64,000 nt of DNA from Streptomyces sp. NBC_01268 (GCF_036240795.1 NZ_CP108454.1:4216001-4280000); one strand, 5' to 3'; positions 24,069 to 33,295 are shown, counted from the stretch's first letter. Translations and numbers: made by a program. The notes: generated by a model not told the origin, from the sequence alone.

Positions 24069-24491
24069 ATGGCTGTCGGCCGGGATCTTCTGCGGATGCG
24101 ACGTGTATGCGTCGGCGCTGTGTTGGGGTGCGCGGTGACGTTCCTGGCGACCTCCTGCTCCGTGTACCCGGTCGAGGTCGAGACCGCTGATCAGTTGGTG
24201 GGCGTCTGGTCGGACTTCGCCGGGAGGACCGTCGAGTTCAAGGGCGACGGCACGTTCACGGCCAAGGGCCTGGACGAGGCGGAGGTCGCCGCCGATTGTT
24301 CCGGGATCGCCGACCCGCAGCAGGGGAGCCTGGCCCTCGGCGGAACCTACGCCGACGTCACCTTCGACGGCGTCGACTGCGAGGGCATGAAGCTCGCCTT
24401 CTACGGCTCCCCGAGCTCCTTCGTCGCCTGCTTCACCCGGGACGTCACGGTCGGGGCGTGCACGGACGAACTCAGCCGGAAGAGGGACTGA
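24069..24491 (+). CDS. Small lipoprotein, function unknown
   Basis: A 140-residue protein from ATG 24069 (ATG 24096 is possible). Residues about 10-30 are a lipoprotein signal (CVGAVLGCAVTFLATSC) with the lipobox LATS-C. The mature domain of about 110 residues has beta-type segments (LVGVWSDFAGRTVEFKGDGT) reminiscent of small lipocalin-like or META-like proteins and four further cysteines. It would be anchored to the outer face of the membrane. No partner gene is apparent. Confidence 0.7.
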   Translation: MAVGRDLLRMRRVCVGAVLGCAVTFLATSCSVYPVEVETADQLVGVWSDFAGRTVEFKGDGTFTAKGLDEAEVAADCSGIADPQQGSLALGGTYADVTFDGVDCEGMKLAFYGSPSSFVACFTRDVTVGACTDELSRKRD

Positions 24492-24600
24492 CCTGTCGTC
24501 CCGCGCTTCAGAGGCGTGCGGCTCTCGGCCGGTGCCGGTGTTGCTCCCGGCTCTGTAGGGTGCGGCCACAGGTTCGGGCTGGACGGCTGCGGGGGGCGCT

Positions 24601-25032
24601 GTGAGTGAGGTGAAGGTCGACGGGCGGCGGGCTGCCGTGCGGCCGTGGCACGTGTTCGCGTTCGGGTCGGTGCTGGCGGTGGGCGCGCTCGTCGAGCGGG
24701 TGCAGGGATTCCGGGCCGGGCGGCAGTACGTGCTGTGTCACGCGTCCGCGACACTGGACCACCTCACCCTCCTGGCCCTCGGGCTGGTGGCAGGGGCCCT
24801 TCTGGTGGGCATCGTCGGTGCGGCGGCGGAGACCGTACGGGGCAAGGCATCCCGTCCCGCGTTCCTCGTCGCCTGCATGGTGGCCGCCCTGGCCTTCGTG
24901 GTGGCGGCCGACAGGGTGGACGCCGGCGCGGAGGAGCGGGCCGTGAGGATGGCGGGCGAGCCCTTCACGGAGGGCGCCTGCGACTACGCGCCGCAGGTCT
25001 ACTCGGCCACGCCCGGCTGGTTCTCCTGGTGA
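24601..25032 (+). CDS. Small membrane protein, function unknown
   Basis: A 143-residue protein from GTG 24601, with three predicted membrane helices (about 16-34, 52-78, 88-104) and a short extracytoplasmic-looking C-terminus containing GACDYAPQVYSATPGWFSW. No family is recognised. The coding frame is supported by strong third-position GC. Confidence 0.65.
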   Translation: MSEVKVDGRRAAVRPWHVFAFGSVLAVGALVERVQGFRAGRQYVLCHASATLDHLTLLALGLVAGALLVGIVGAAAETVRGKASRPAFLVACMVAALAFVVAADRVDAGAEERAVRMAGEPFTEGACDYAPQVYSATPGWFSW

Positions 25033-25094
25033 GCGGCTGAAGAGCGGCGGGCTTTCGGGCGCAACGCGCGGCCGCCAGCCCTTACGATCCGTGG

Positions 25095-25355
25095 ATGTCT
25101 ACCGAAGCACCCGCGGCCGTCTGGGTCCTGGAGGGGTACCGCAAGGCCGATGAGTTCCTGCGGGCCGAGTTCCCCGTCAGTCGTGAGCAGATGCTCCGGC
25201 TCCGCGAGGTGATCGAGCCGGATCCCGACGACCCCTGGATGGTCCTCTGGTACGACGTGCCCGTCGAGGCGTGGCCGGAAGTGGAGGCGGTGCTGGGGTG
25301 CGGGCCCGCCGACCCCGAACTCGACTACCAGCTCGGCGGCTACGCGACCGAGTGA
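25095..25355 (+). CDS. Small acidic protein, function unknown
   Basis: An 86-residue soluble acidic protein with WVLEGYRKADEFLRAEFPVS at the N-terminus and a WPEVEAVLG helix near residue 60. It looks like a compact alpha/beta domain. I do not recognise it. Its start ATG has little ribosome-site signal. Confidence 0.6.
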   Translation: MSTEAPAAVWVLEGYRKADEFLRAEFPVSREQMLRLREVIEPDPDDPWMVLWYDVPVEAWPEVEAVLGCGPADPELDYQLGGYATE

Positions 25356-25492
25356 GGCCCCTGCCTGGCCCGCCAGGTGCGGGTACGGGGGCGGGCGCGG
25401 AGGCGGGTACGGGTGGGGGCGTGTTCGGACACGTGCGGCTTGGGCGTCCGTCCGGGCCTCGTGTGCCGGCGGGGCCGGTAGCGTCGGGTGGT

Positions 25493-26143
25493 GTGACGGC
25501 CGAGCGGGGATCTTGGGTCTGGTACGTCGCTTACGGGGCGAACATGGACCTGGAGCGGCTCCAGCGGTATCTGGACGCCGGGCGGGATCCGGCCGCGCCG
25601 GTCGCCTCGCGCGGTGTCGTGATGCCGGGGGTCGTCTACTTCGCCACCGAGTCCCCCGTCTGGGGCGGCGGGCGGGCGTTCTACGATCCGGCCGCCGACG
25701 GGAGGGTGTACGCGCGGGCACACCTGATCGGACTCGGGCAGTTCGCCGACCTCGCCGCTCAGGAGATGTACCGCTTGCCCGGTGCCGAGACCGAGACCGA
25801 GGCCGAGACCGACATCGGCCTCGACCTCGACGAGGTCGTACGGCGCGGGCGGGTCCGGCTCGGGCCCGGGCGGTACGAGACCGTCGTGCGGGTCGGGGAG
25901 GTCGGGCGCGTTCCCATGGTCACCTTCACCGCGCCCTGGCGCGTGGGCGAGGTCGAGCTGCGGCGTCCCTCCGGCCCCTACCTGCGGCATTTCGTGCGGG
26001 GGCTGCGTGCCGTGGGGGGACGGTCGGATCTCCGGATCGCCCGGTATCTGGCCGCCTGCCCCGGCGCCGCGGGGGAGTGGGCGGTCCATGACCTGCTCGC
26101 TCTGATGGGGGCGGAACCTCCTGATTCCCACACGTTTGGGTGA
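25493..26143 (+). CDS. Gamma-glutamylcyclotransferase-like protein
   Basis: A 216-residue protein; GTG 25493 is the start that places the conserved head VWYVAYGANMDLERLQRYL near the N-terminus. The YGxN signature and a downstream acidic residue in the GQFADLAAQE helix match the GGCT-like fold. Close relatives are often mislabelled as histone deacetylases in Streptomyces databases, but no deacetylase motif is present. The substrate is unknown. The middle has an ETETEAETD low-complexity insert. Confidence 0.65.
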   Translation: MTAERGSWVWYVAYGANMDLERLQRYLDAGRDPAAPVASRGVVMPGVVYFATESPVWGGGRAFYDPAADGRVYARAHLIGLGQFADLAAQEMYRLPGAETETEAETDIGLDLDEVVRRGRVRLGPGRYETVVRVGEVGRVPMVTFTAPWRVGEVELRRPSGPYLRHFVRGLRAVGGRSDLRIARYLAACPGAAGEWAVHDLLALMGAEPPDSHTFG

Positions 26144-26209
26144 ACCGGACTGATTTCCATGTCAGTTGAATATGCCCTCGGCCTAGCTTGCAGGTGGAGG
26201 TGATGTCCG

Positions 26210-27043
26210 ATGAACGCCAACGTCAACACCGACGCCATTGACATCGACGACTTCGTTTTTGCCGCCACCGGGGTCCGGCTGCGCAGGCTCACCCTGGCCG
26301 ACGGCACACACTGGTTCCCCGCCGCGGACGTGGCCGGAGCCCTCGGCCACACCGACGTGCGCAAAGCCCTCCGCGCCCACGTCGGCCAGGCCATGCAGGC
26401 CACCCTCGGCGAACGGATGGTCAGCCTCGACGGGCTCGTCCAGCTCGTCGCCGCCTCCACCGGGGCCCGCGTCGCCCCCTTCACCGCCTGGATCGCCGAG
26501 ATGGTCACCGCCGTCCAGCGCCACGGCGCCTACGGACTCGAACCCTCCTCCCTGCAAGGCCGGTTCGTGCCCCCGCAGCCCGTCCTCGACGAAGTCGTCC
26601 GGCTGGAGGCCGACGAGCTCGACGACCGGAGCCTCACCCGGCTCGCCGAGGCCGGCGACCTGCTCGCCGTGCCCGTCCAGCGCGTCGGCCCCGACCCGTA
26701 CGCCGGTCCCGCGCTCACCCCGCAGGACCTGCTCGCCTCCTGGCGCGAGCGGAACGTCGAGCTCAGCGACGACGTCCACGCCGTCGCCGCCTGCCTCGCC
26801 CCCGAGCTCGTCCGCGGCGGCGTCCGCTACCGCCTGGAGGAGGTCGCCCGCCGCACCGGACTCCCCTCCGACCGGGTCCGCGACTGCGTCCGCATGCTCG
26901 TCGAGCGGGGGTGCATGCGGCATGCGGAGGGCGGGGACGGCGGGGACGGTGGAGACGGTGGGGCTGGAGGGGGCGGTGGTGGTTCTGACGGCTCCGACGG
27001 CTCCGATGGTTCCGATGGGGGGTTGCTCTATCTGTTGCCCTGA
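26210..27043 (+). CDS. BRO-N domain protein (phage antirepressor-like)
   Basis: A 277-residue protein with a clear GGAGGTGATG start context. Residues about 12-110 are a BRO-N domain (FAATGVRLRRLTLADGTHWF then AADVAGALGHTDVRKAL), the DNA-binding module of phage antirepressors. Residues 170-235 include a winged-helix-like segment (LEEVARRTGLPSDRVRDCV). The tail is a Gly/Asp/Ser run from GGN-type and SDG repeats. No phage genes surround it, so it may be a domesticated regulator. Confidence 0.75.
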   Translation: MNANVNTDAIDIDDFVFAATGVRLRRLTLADGTHWFPAADVAGALGHTDVRKALRAHVGQAMQATLGERMVSLDGLVQLVAASTGARVAPFTAWIAEMVTAVQRHGAYGLEPSSLQGRFVPPQPVLDEVVRLEADELDDRSLTRLAEAGDLLAVPVQRVGPDPYAGPALTPQDLLASWRERNVELSDDVHAVAACLAPELVRGGVRYRLEEVARRTGLPSDRVRDCVRMLVERGCMRHAEGGDGGDGGDGGAGGGGGGSDGSDGSDGSDGGLLYLLP

Positions 27044-27110
27044 CCGGTGGGCGTCGGCACCCGTCGCCCGTCCCCTGACCGCTGTCAGTGTCCTGCGTCA
27101 GACTTGATCC

Positions 27111-27980
27111 ATGGTGTGGCGGAGTGCCGGAGTGTCCTGGCGGGGTGGTGCGCCCGCGCTGCGGTGGGACGGGGGGCGGGTCAGTCCGCTCGCGTACGGG
27201 CGGGTCATCGGCTTCCGCGCGGTCGGGGAGCGGCGGTGCACCGGGGCCCGGGGGAACGTCTGCCCCCTGGGGGCCGTCGTGAGCGGGCGGAGTACCGGTG
27301 GGCGGTGCCCCGAGTGCGCGCGGCTCGACCGGGCGCACTCCGTCGCCGCCGACACCCTCCTCGACGACCCCCGGCCGTACCGCGTCTACCTCGCCTGGTT
27401 CGGGCCCGGCATGGTCAAGGTCGGGATCACCAGGGAGGAGCGCGGGGACGCGCGGCTGCTGGAGCAGGGTGCGGTCGCGTTCAGCTGGCTCGGGCGGGGG
27501 CCGCTGATGGCCGCGCGGCGGACCGAGGAAGTGCTGCGGCACGCGCTCGCCGTGCCCGACCGCATCCCGTACGCGCGCAAGCGGGCCGTCCGCACCGTCC
27601 TGCCGCCCGCCGCCGAGCGGGCCCGCGAGGTCGAGGAGCTGTACGCGCGCGCGGTCGGCGTCGGCGCCTGGTCGGAGACGCTGGAGCGGCTGGAGTGCGA
27701 GGTCCACGACCACGTGGGGGCGTTCCGCCTCGACGGGCTGGCGCCGCTCGACGCGAGCGTCGTCGAGCTCGTGCCCGCCGGGGTGGTCGCCGGGCGGCTG
27801 CTCGCCGCCGCCGGGCCCGATCTGCACCTCCTCGACGGGGACGGGCGGCACCTCGCCCTCGACACCCGGCTGTTGACCGGGTGGGGGATCGAGAGCGCGC
27901 CGGGCGGATCGCCCGTCAGCGTGCCTCTCGGGGCCGTCCCCCGAGAGGGTTCGGGGGACGGGCAGGAACAGCTCTTCTGA
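27111..27980 (+). CDS. DUF2797 protein with GIY-YIG-like core and zinc cysteines
   Basis: A 289-residue protein from ATG 27111. A cysteine set (RRCTGARGNVCPLG and GGRCPECARLD) should bind zinc. It is followed by YRVYLAWFGPGMVKVGITRE, the segment that in DUF2797 proteins aligns with the GIY-YIG nuclease fold, and an RxxE-type helix further on. Family members are uncharacterised; nuclease activity is possible but unproven. The gene is alone in its direction. Confidence 0.75.
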   Translation: MVWRSAGVSWRGGAPALRWDGGRVSPLAYGRVIGFRAVGERRCTGARGNVCPLGAVVSGRSTGGRCPECARLDRAHSVAADTLLDDPRPYRVYLAWFGPGMVKVGITREERGDARLLEQGAVAFSWLGRGPLMAARRTEEVLRHALAVPDRIPYARKRAVRTVLPPAAERAREVEELYARAVGVGAWSETLERLECEVHDHVGAFRLDGLAPLDASVVELVPAGVVAGRLLAAAGPDLHLLDGDGRHLALDTRLLTGWGIESAPGGSPVSVPLGAVPREGSGDGQEQLF

Positions 27981-28124
27981 GGGCCGGCTGCCCAGGCTTC
28001 CGGTGCTGTTCCGGGCTTCCGGGGCTGTTCCGGGGTGCCTGAGGGACAGCGTGATCGTAAAGTCTTGGATCCCTTCCGGCGACGGCCATGGACACGTCCA
28101 CCCGGCCCGGACCAGGGTGATCAC

Positions 28125-28460
28125 ATGACTCCTCGCCCTGTCGGCGGTTTCGAACCGCCTTACTACACCGCTGTCTTCACCTCCGTCCGGCCCGACGCCC
28201 CCGAGGGCTACGCCGAGACCGCCGCCGCCCTGCAGGCCCTGGTCCAGGACATGCCGGGCTACCTCGGCTACGAGTCCGCCCGGACGCCCGGCGGGATCGG
28301 CATCACCGTCGCCTACTTCCGCGACCTGGAGGGACTCGCCGCCTGGCAGCACCACCCCGAGCACATGGAGGCGAAGCAGCGCGGGCGGGAGGAGTGGTAC
28401 GACAGCTACCGGGTCCACATCGGCAAGGTGGAGAGGACGTACGGCTTTGACCGCGACTGA
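28125..28460 (+). CDS. Antibiotic biosynthesis monooxygenase (ABM) domain protein
   Basis: A 111-residue ferredoxin-like dimeric alpha/beta barrel protein. YYTAVFTSVRPDAPEGYAET and the end of strand 4, AWQHHPEHMEAKQRGREEW, are typical of the ABM/heme-degrading superfamily. These are small cofactor-free or heme-binding oxygenases. Its stop lies inside the start of the next gene, so it should be coupled with the amidohydrolase. Confidence 0.8.
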   Translation: MTPRPVGGFEPPYYTAVFTSVRPDAPEGYAETAAALQALVQDMPGYLGYESARTPGGIGITVAYFRDLEGLAAWQHHPEHMEAKQRGREEWYDSYRVHIGKVERTYGFDRD

Positions 28461-29415
28461 CGGCCCCGGCGGTAACGCCGCCCCCCGCGGTAGCGCCGCC
28501 CCCCACGACGACGCCGCCCCCCGCGGCGACGAGGGCGGCGAGGTCCGGGCGTGGGCGGCACGGCTCGGGCTGCCGGGGCTCGTCGACGTCCACACCCACT
28601 TCATGCCGCGCAACGTCCTCGACAAGGTGTGGGCCTACTTCGACTCCGCCGGGCCCCTCACCGGCGTGGAGTGGCCCATCACCTACCGCGAGGAGGAGGA
28701 CCGCCGGGTCGCGCTGCTGCGCGAGTTCGGGGTGCGCGCCTTCACCTCGATGCTCTACCCGCACAAGGCCGGCATGGCCGCCTGGCTCAACGACTGGGCG
28801 GAGGCCTTCGCCCGGCGCACCCCCGACTGCCTGCACACCGCCACCTTCTTCCCCGAGCCCGGCGCCCCCGCCTACCTGAGCCACGCGCTCGGCCGCGGCG
28901 CCCGGGTCCTCAAGGTGCACGTCCAGGTCGGCGGCTTCGATCCGAACGACGCGCTGCTCGACGAGGTGTGGAGCCTGGTCGAGGACGCCGGGACGCCCGT
29001 CGTCGTGCACTGCGGCTCCGGGCCCGCGCCCGGCGCGTTCACCGGGCCCGGGCCGGTCGGGAGGCTGCTCGCCCGCCACCCGCGGCTGCGGCTGATCGTC
29101 GCCCACATGGGCATGCCCGAGTACGGGGACTTCCTCGACCTCGCCGAGCGGTACGAGGGCGTCCACCTCGACACCACCATGGCCTTCACCGACTTCAGCG
29201 AACGCCTCGCGCCCTTCCCCGGGGCGGAGCTCAAGCGGCTCCAGGACCTCGGCGACCGGATCCTCCTCGGCACCGACTTCCCGAACATCCCCTACCCGTA
29301 CGTCCACCAGCTCCACGCCCTCGAACGCCTCGGGCTCGGCGACGACTGGCTGCGGGCGGTCTGCCACGACAACGCGGCCCGGCTCTTCGGACTGCCGCAG
29401 CCGCCGGCTCCCTAG
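28447..29415 (+). CDS. Amidohydrolase-2 family metal hydrolase/decarboxylase
   Basis: A 322-residue protein probably starting at TTG 28447, with GAGAGGA nine bases upstream and a 14-base overlap with the monooxygenase gene. After a low-complexity head (repeated APRG/APHD), the TIM barrel has VDVHTHFMP (metal-binding HxH), VVHCGSGP, LIVAHMGMPEY and LLGTDFPN (catalytic Asp). The set matches COG2159 amidohydrolases, many of which decarboxylate aromatic acids. Substrate unknown. Confidence 0.85.
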   Translation: MTATDGPGGNAAPRGSAAPHDDAAPRGDEGGEVRAWAARLGLPGLVDVHTHFMPRNVLDKVWAYFDSAGPLTGVEWPITYREEEDRRVALLREFGVRAFTSMLYPHKAGMAAWLNDWAEAFARRTPDCLHTATFFPEPGAPAYLSHALGRGARVLKVHVQVGGFDPNDALLDEVWSLVEDAGTPVVVHCGSGPAPGAFTGPGPVGRLLARHPRLRLIVAHMGMPEYGDFLDLAERYEGVHLDTTMAFTDFSERLAPFPGAELKRLQDLGDRILLGTDFPNIPYPYVHQLHALERLGLGDDWLRAVCHDNAARLFGLPQPPAP

Positions 29416-29427
29416 CCCCAAGCCGCG

Positions 29428-29506
29428 CTCAGAGCCCACCCAGAGCCCACCCAGAGCCCGCCCAGAGCCCGCTCAGAGCCCGCTCAGAGCCCGCTCAGAC
29501 CGCCCC
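29428..29506. repeat. 11-base tandem repeat CAGAGCCCRCY
   Basis: Seven copies of an 11-base unit (CAGAGCCCACC / CAGAGCCCGCT) lie just after the amidohydrolase gene. This is a minisatellite in an intergenic spacer. Confidence 0.7.
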
Positions 29507-29585
29507 AGACCGCGTTCCGGGCATTCTCAGGAGATTCACAGGGAAGGGAAAGAACGGTCTCAGCAGCGGCGGACACCGTGGTGCC

Positions 29586-30323
29586 ATGACTGCGACCACT
29601 CCCCGCTCGCGTACCGATCTGCTCCGGCTCGACGGCACCGCCGTCCGCGTCCTCGTCGTCGACGACGAGGCCTCGCTCGCCGAGCTGCTCTCGATGGCCC
29701 TGCGCTACGAGGGCTGGCAGGTGCACAGCGCGGGCGACGGGGCCGGGGCGCTGCGCACCGCGCGGGAGTTCCGGCCCGACGTGGTCGTGCTCGACATGAT
29801 GCTGCCCGACATGGACGGGCTCGCCGTCCTCGGGCGGCTGCGGCGCGAGCTGCCCGAGGTGCCGGTGCTGTTCCTCACCGCGAAGGACACGGTCGAGGAC
29901 CGGATCGCCGGGCTCACCGCGGGCGGCGACGACTACGTCACCAAGCCGTTCAGCCTGGAGGAGGTCGTCGCCCGGCTGCGCGGGCTGATCCGCCGCTCCG
30001 GGGCCGCGCAGGCGCGCAGCGAGTCGCTGCTCACCGTCGGCGATCTCACCCTCGACGAGGACAGCCACGAGGTCACCAGGGGCGGCGACTCGATCCACCT
30101 CACCGCGACCGAGTTCGAGCTGCTGCGCTACCTCATGCGCAACCCGCGCCGGGTGCTCAGCAAGGCGCAGATCCTGGACCGCGTCTGGTCGTACGACTTC
30201 GGCGGCCAGGCCAACGTCGTCGAGCTCTACATCTCGTACCTGCGGCGCAAGCTGGACGCCGGACGCAGCCCGATGATCCACACCCGGCGGGGGGCCGGTT
30301 ACCTCATCAAGCCGGCGGAGTAG
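29586..30323 (+). CDS. OmpR-family response regulator
   Basis: A 245-residue regulator. The receiver domain has the acidic pair D26-D27, phosphoacceptor D70 (VVVLDMMLPDMDG) and a conserved Lys (VTKPFS). The C-terminal 100 residues form the winged helix (HLTATEFELLRYLMRN, ending IHTRRGAGYLIKP). The histidine kinase follows after six bases, so the pair is one two-component system, with two glycosyltransferase genes downstream as likely members of the operon or regulon. Confidence 0.92.
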   Translation: MTATTPRSRTDLLRLDGTAVRVLVVDDEASLAELLSMALRYEGWQVHSAGDGAGALRTAREFRPDVVVLDMMLPDMDGLAVLGRLRRELPEVPVLFLTAKDTVEDRIAGLTAGGDDYVTKPFSLEEVVARLRGLIRRSGAAQARSESLLTVGDLTLDEDSHEVTRGGDSIHLTATEFELLRYLMRNPRRVLSKAQILDRVWSYDFGGQANVVELYISYLRRKLDAGRSPMIHTRRGAGYLIKPAE

Positions 30324-30329
30324 CCCGGC

Positions 30330-31928
30330 ATGCGCATCCGCTCCCGGACGCCGCGGGCACCCCATGCATCCCGGGCACCCCATGCATCCCGGGCACCCCA
30401 TGCATCCCGGACGCCCTGGGCACCCCGTGCGCCCCGGACGCCCCGTGCGCCCCGGGCACCCTGGTCGCTGCGGACCCGGCTGGTCGTCTCCGCCGTCGCG
30501 CTGATCGCCGTCGTGTGCGCGGTCATCGGCACGGTGACGACGATCGCGTTCCGGTCGTACCTGTACGACCAGGCGGACACCCGCCTCCAGGAGGTCGCCA
30601 ACCGGGCGGCCGGCCCGCCGCACTCCGCCCCCGGGCCCACGCCGGGCGACGGCTTCGAGGTGCCCCTCGGCTTCGTCATCGGGCCCGGCGCGCCGCTCGG
30701 GACGGTCGGTGCGCGGGTCGTGGAAGGCGAGCTGACCTCGGCGAGCGTCTCCGTGCCGCCCGAGGACGGGACGTACGGGCAGCGGTACCGGATGGACGAG
30801 CTGAGCACCGCCCAGTCCGCCGCCCTCTCCGCCGTCCCCCGCGACGGCGGCCCGCACACCGTGGCGCTGCCCGGCGGCCTCGGCGACTACCGGGTGCAGT
30901 ACGCCACCGGCAAGAACGGCGACTACCTCATCGGCATCCCGCTGTCCGAGGTCCAGGACGCCCTCTCCACCCTCGTCGTCGTCGAGCTGAGCGTCACCGG
31001 CGCCGGGCTCGTCGCCGCCTCGCTCGCCGGGACCGTGCTCGTACGGATCGCCCTGCGGCCGCTGCGCCGGGTCGCCGCGACCGCCGCCCAGGTCTCCCGG
31101 CTGCCCCTGCACAGCGGCGAGGTGGCGCTCGACCACCGGGTGCCGGAGGCGCAGGCCGACCCCCGGACCGAGGTCGGGCAGGTCGGCGCGGCCATCAACC
31201 GGATGCTCGACCACGTCCACTCGGCGCTCGACGCGCGCCAGCAGAGCGAGACCCGGGTACGCCAGTTCGTCGCCGACGCCAGCCACGAGCTGCGCACCCC
31301 GCTGGCCTCGATCCGCGGCTACGCGGAGCTGACCCGGCGCGGGCACGAGGAGTGCGGGCCCGACACCCGGCACGCGCTCGGGCGCATCGAGTCCGAGGCG
31401 ACCCGGATGACGGGCCTGGTCGAGGACCTGCTGCTGCTCGCCCGGCTCGACACCGGACGCCCGCTCTCGTACGAGAGCACCGATCTCGCCCGGCTGGTCG
31501 TGGACGCCGTCTCCGACGCCCGCGCCGCCGGACCCGGGCACCACTGGCGCCTCGAACTCCCCGACGGGGGCGCGGCGGTGAAGATCCCGGCCGACGGCGC
31601 CCGGCTCCACCAGGTCCTCGTCAACCTCCTCGCCAACGCCCGTACGCACACCCCGCCCGGCACCACCGTCACCGGGCGCCTGCGGACCGGCCCCACCCAC
31701 GTCGTCGTCGAGGTCGAGGACGACGGGCCGGGCATCGCGCCGGAGTTGGTGCCGTCCGTCTTCGAACGGTTCGCCCGCGGGGACGCCTCCCGCTCCCGGC
31801 ACGCCGGCAGCACCGGGCTCGGCCTCGCCATCGTCCGGGCGGTCACCCTCGCCCACGGCGGCGAGGTGGGCGTCGACAGCGCACCGGGCCGCACCCTGTT
31901 CACGATCAGGCTGCCGAAGCAGCTCTGA
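30330..31928 (+). CDS. Membrane sensor histidine kinase
   Basis: A 532-residue kinase partner of the preceding regulator. It starts with an odd head of three APHASR repeats, then a membrane helix (LVVSAVALIAVVCAVIGTV), an extracytoplasmic sensor of about 150 residues, a second helix near 225, HAMP, the HisKA box ASHELRTPLASIRGY and HATPase boxes (NLLANARTH, DDGPGIAPE, GSTGLGLAIV). All catalytic elements are present. The DNA repeats of 18 bases in the head are absent from typical kinases. Confidence 0.92.
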   Translation: MRIRSRTPRAPHASRAPHASRAPHASRTPWAPRAPRTPRAPRAPWSLRTRLVVSAVALIAVVCAVIGTVTTIAFRSYLYDQADTRLQEVANRAAGPPHSAPGPTPGDGFEVPLGFVIGPGAPLGTVGARVVEGELTSASVSVPPEDGTYGQRYRMDELSTAQSAALSAVPRDGGPHTVALPGGLGDYRVQYATGKNGDYLIGIPLSEVQDALSTLVVVELSVTGAGLVAASLAGTVLVRIALRPLRRVAATAAQVSRLPLHSGEVALDHRVPEAQADPRTEVGQVGAAINRMLDHVHSALDARQQSETRVRQFVADASHELRTPLASIRGYAELTRRGHEECGPDTRHALGRIESEATRMTGLVEDLLLLARLDTGRPLSYESTDLARLVVDAVSDARAAGPGHHWRLELPDGGAAVKIPADGARLHQVLVNLLANARTHTPPGTTVTGRLRTGPTHVVVEVEDDGPGIAPELVPSVFERFARGDASRSRHAGSTGLGLAIVRAVTLAHGGEVGVDSAPGRTLFTIRLPKQL

Positions 31929-32032
31929 GTCGGGGGGAGGCCCCGCCTCCCCCCGGGCCCTCGCCCCCGACTCACAGCCACAGCACAGGCTCAGCACACC
32001 GCCGTGACAGCGGCCCTGGCGAGGGTCGGGAC

Positions 32033-33295
32033 ATGCAGATGTCACCGACCGCCGAAACCCTTCCCGCCCGGGAGCACCTCCCCGTCGGCGCGGCCGGCCG
32101 GCCCGTCCTCGACGTGGTGATCCCCGTGTTCAACGAGGAGAAGGACCTGGAGCCCTGCGTCCTGCGGCTCCACGAACACCTTTCCCGCACCTTCCCGTAC
32201 GACTTCCGCGTCACCGTCGCCGACAACGCCTCCACCGACTCCACCCCGGACGTGGCGCGTGCGCTGGCCGCCCGGCTGTCCGGCGTACGTTCCGTACGGC
32301 TGGAGCAGAAGGGGCGCGGGCGGGCGCTGCGGACCGTGTGGTCGGCGTCCGAGGCGCCGGTCCTCGCGTACATGGACGTGGACCTGTCCACCGACCTCAA
32401 CGCGCTGCTGCCGCTCGTCGCGCCGCTCATCTCCGGCCACTCCGACCTCGCGATCGGCTCGCGGCTCGCGCGCTCCTCGCGCGTGGTGCGCGGCCCGAAG
32501 CGGGAGTTCATCTCCCGCGCCTACAACCTGATCCTGCGCGGCTCGCTCGCCGCCCGCTTCTCCGACGCGCAGTGCGGCTTCAAGGCGATCCGGCGCGAGG
32601 TCGCCGAGCGCCTGCTGCCGATGGTCGAGGACACCGGCTGGTTCTTCGACACGGAGATGCTGGTGCTCGCCGAGCGGGCCGGGCTGCGCATCCACGAGGT
32701 GCCGGTCGACTGGGTCGACGACCCCGACTCGACCGTGCACATCGTGCGGACCGCCACCGACGACCTGCGGGGCGTGTGGCGGGTGGGGCGGGCGCTCGCG
32801 ACCGGTTCGCTGCCGCTGGACCGGCTGGCCCGGCCCTTCGGCGACGACCCGCGCGACCGCGACCTGTCCGGCGTGCCGGGTGGCCTGGCCCGCCAACTGG
32901 TCGGCTTCTGCGTGGTCGGGGCCCTGTCGACCCTCTTCTACGTGGCCCTCTACTCCCTCTTCCGCCTCGGTGTCGGGCCCCAACTCGCCAACGCCGGCGC
33001 CCTCCTCGTCTCCGCCGTCGCCAACACGGCCGCCAACCGGCGGCTCACCTTCGGCGTACGGGGCCGGGAACGGGCCGCCCGCCACCAGGCGCAGGGGCTC
33101 GTCGTCTTCGGCATCGGCCTCGCCCTGACCAGTGGCTCCCTCGCCGCGCTCGGCGCCGCGACGGGCGATCCGGCGCACTCGACCGAACTCGCCGTGCTGA
33201 TCGTCGCCAACCTCGCCGCGACCGTCGTCCGCTTCCTCCTCTTCCGGCTCTGGGTCTTCCCGGAGCGCGCCACCGTCACAAGGACCTCTCGATGA
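32033..33295 (+). CDS. Glycosyltransferase family 2 fused to GtrA-like membrane domain
   Basis: A 420-residue protein from ATG 32033 (ATG 32039 possible). Residues about 25-270 are a DPM1-like GT2 enzyme (LDVVIPVFNEEKDLEP, ADNASTDST, MDVDLSTD with the metal-binding DxD). Residues about 280-415 hold four membrane helices of the GtrA type. Such enzymes transfer sugars to polyprenyl phosphate and flip them for use outside. The next gene overlaps by ATGA and is a GT39-type transferase that could use the lipid-linked sugar. Confidence 0.88.
   Translation: MQMSPTAETLPAREHLPVGAAGRPVLDVVIPVFNEEKDLEPCVLRLHEHLSRTFPYDFRVTVADNASTDSTPDVARALAARLSGVRSVRLEQKGRGRALRTVWSASEAPVLAYMDVDLSTDLNALLPLVAPLISGHSDLAIGSRLARSSRVVRGPKREFISRAYNLILRGSLAARFSDAQCGFKAIRREVAERLLPMVEDTGWFFDTEMLVLAERAGLRIHEVPVDWVDDPDSTVHIVRTATDDLRGVWRVGRALATGSLPLDRLARPFGDDPRDRDLSGVPGGLARQLVGFCVVGALSTLFYVALYSLFRLGVGPQLANAGALLVSAVANTAANRRLTFGVRGRERAARHQAQGLVVFGIGLALTSGSLAALGAATGDPAHSTELAVLIVANLAATVVRFLLFRLWVFPERATVTRTSR

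Noticed and set aside
25493..26143. Histone deacetylase.
   Set aside because: The sequence has a GGCT-like YGxN head and none of the deacetylase metal-site motifs.
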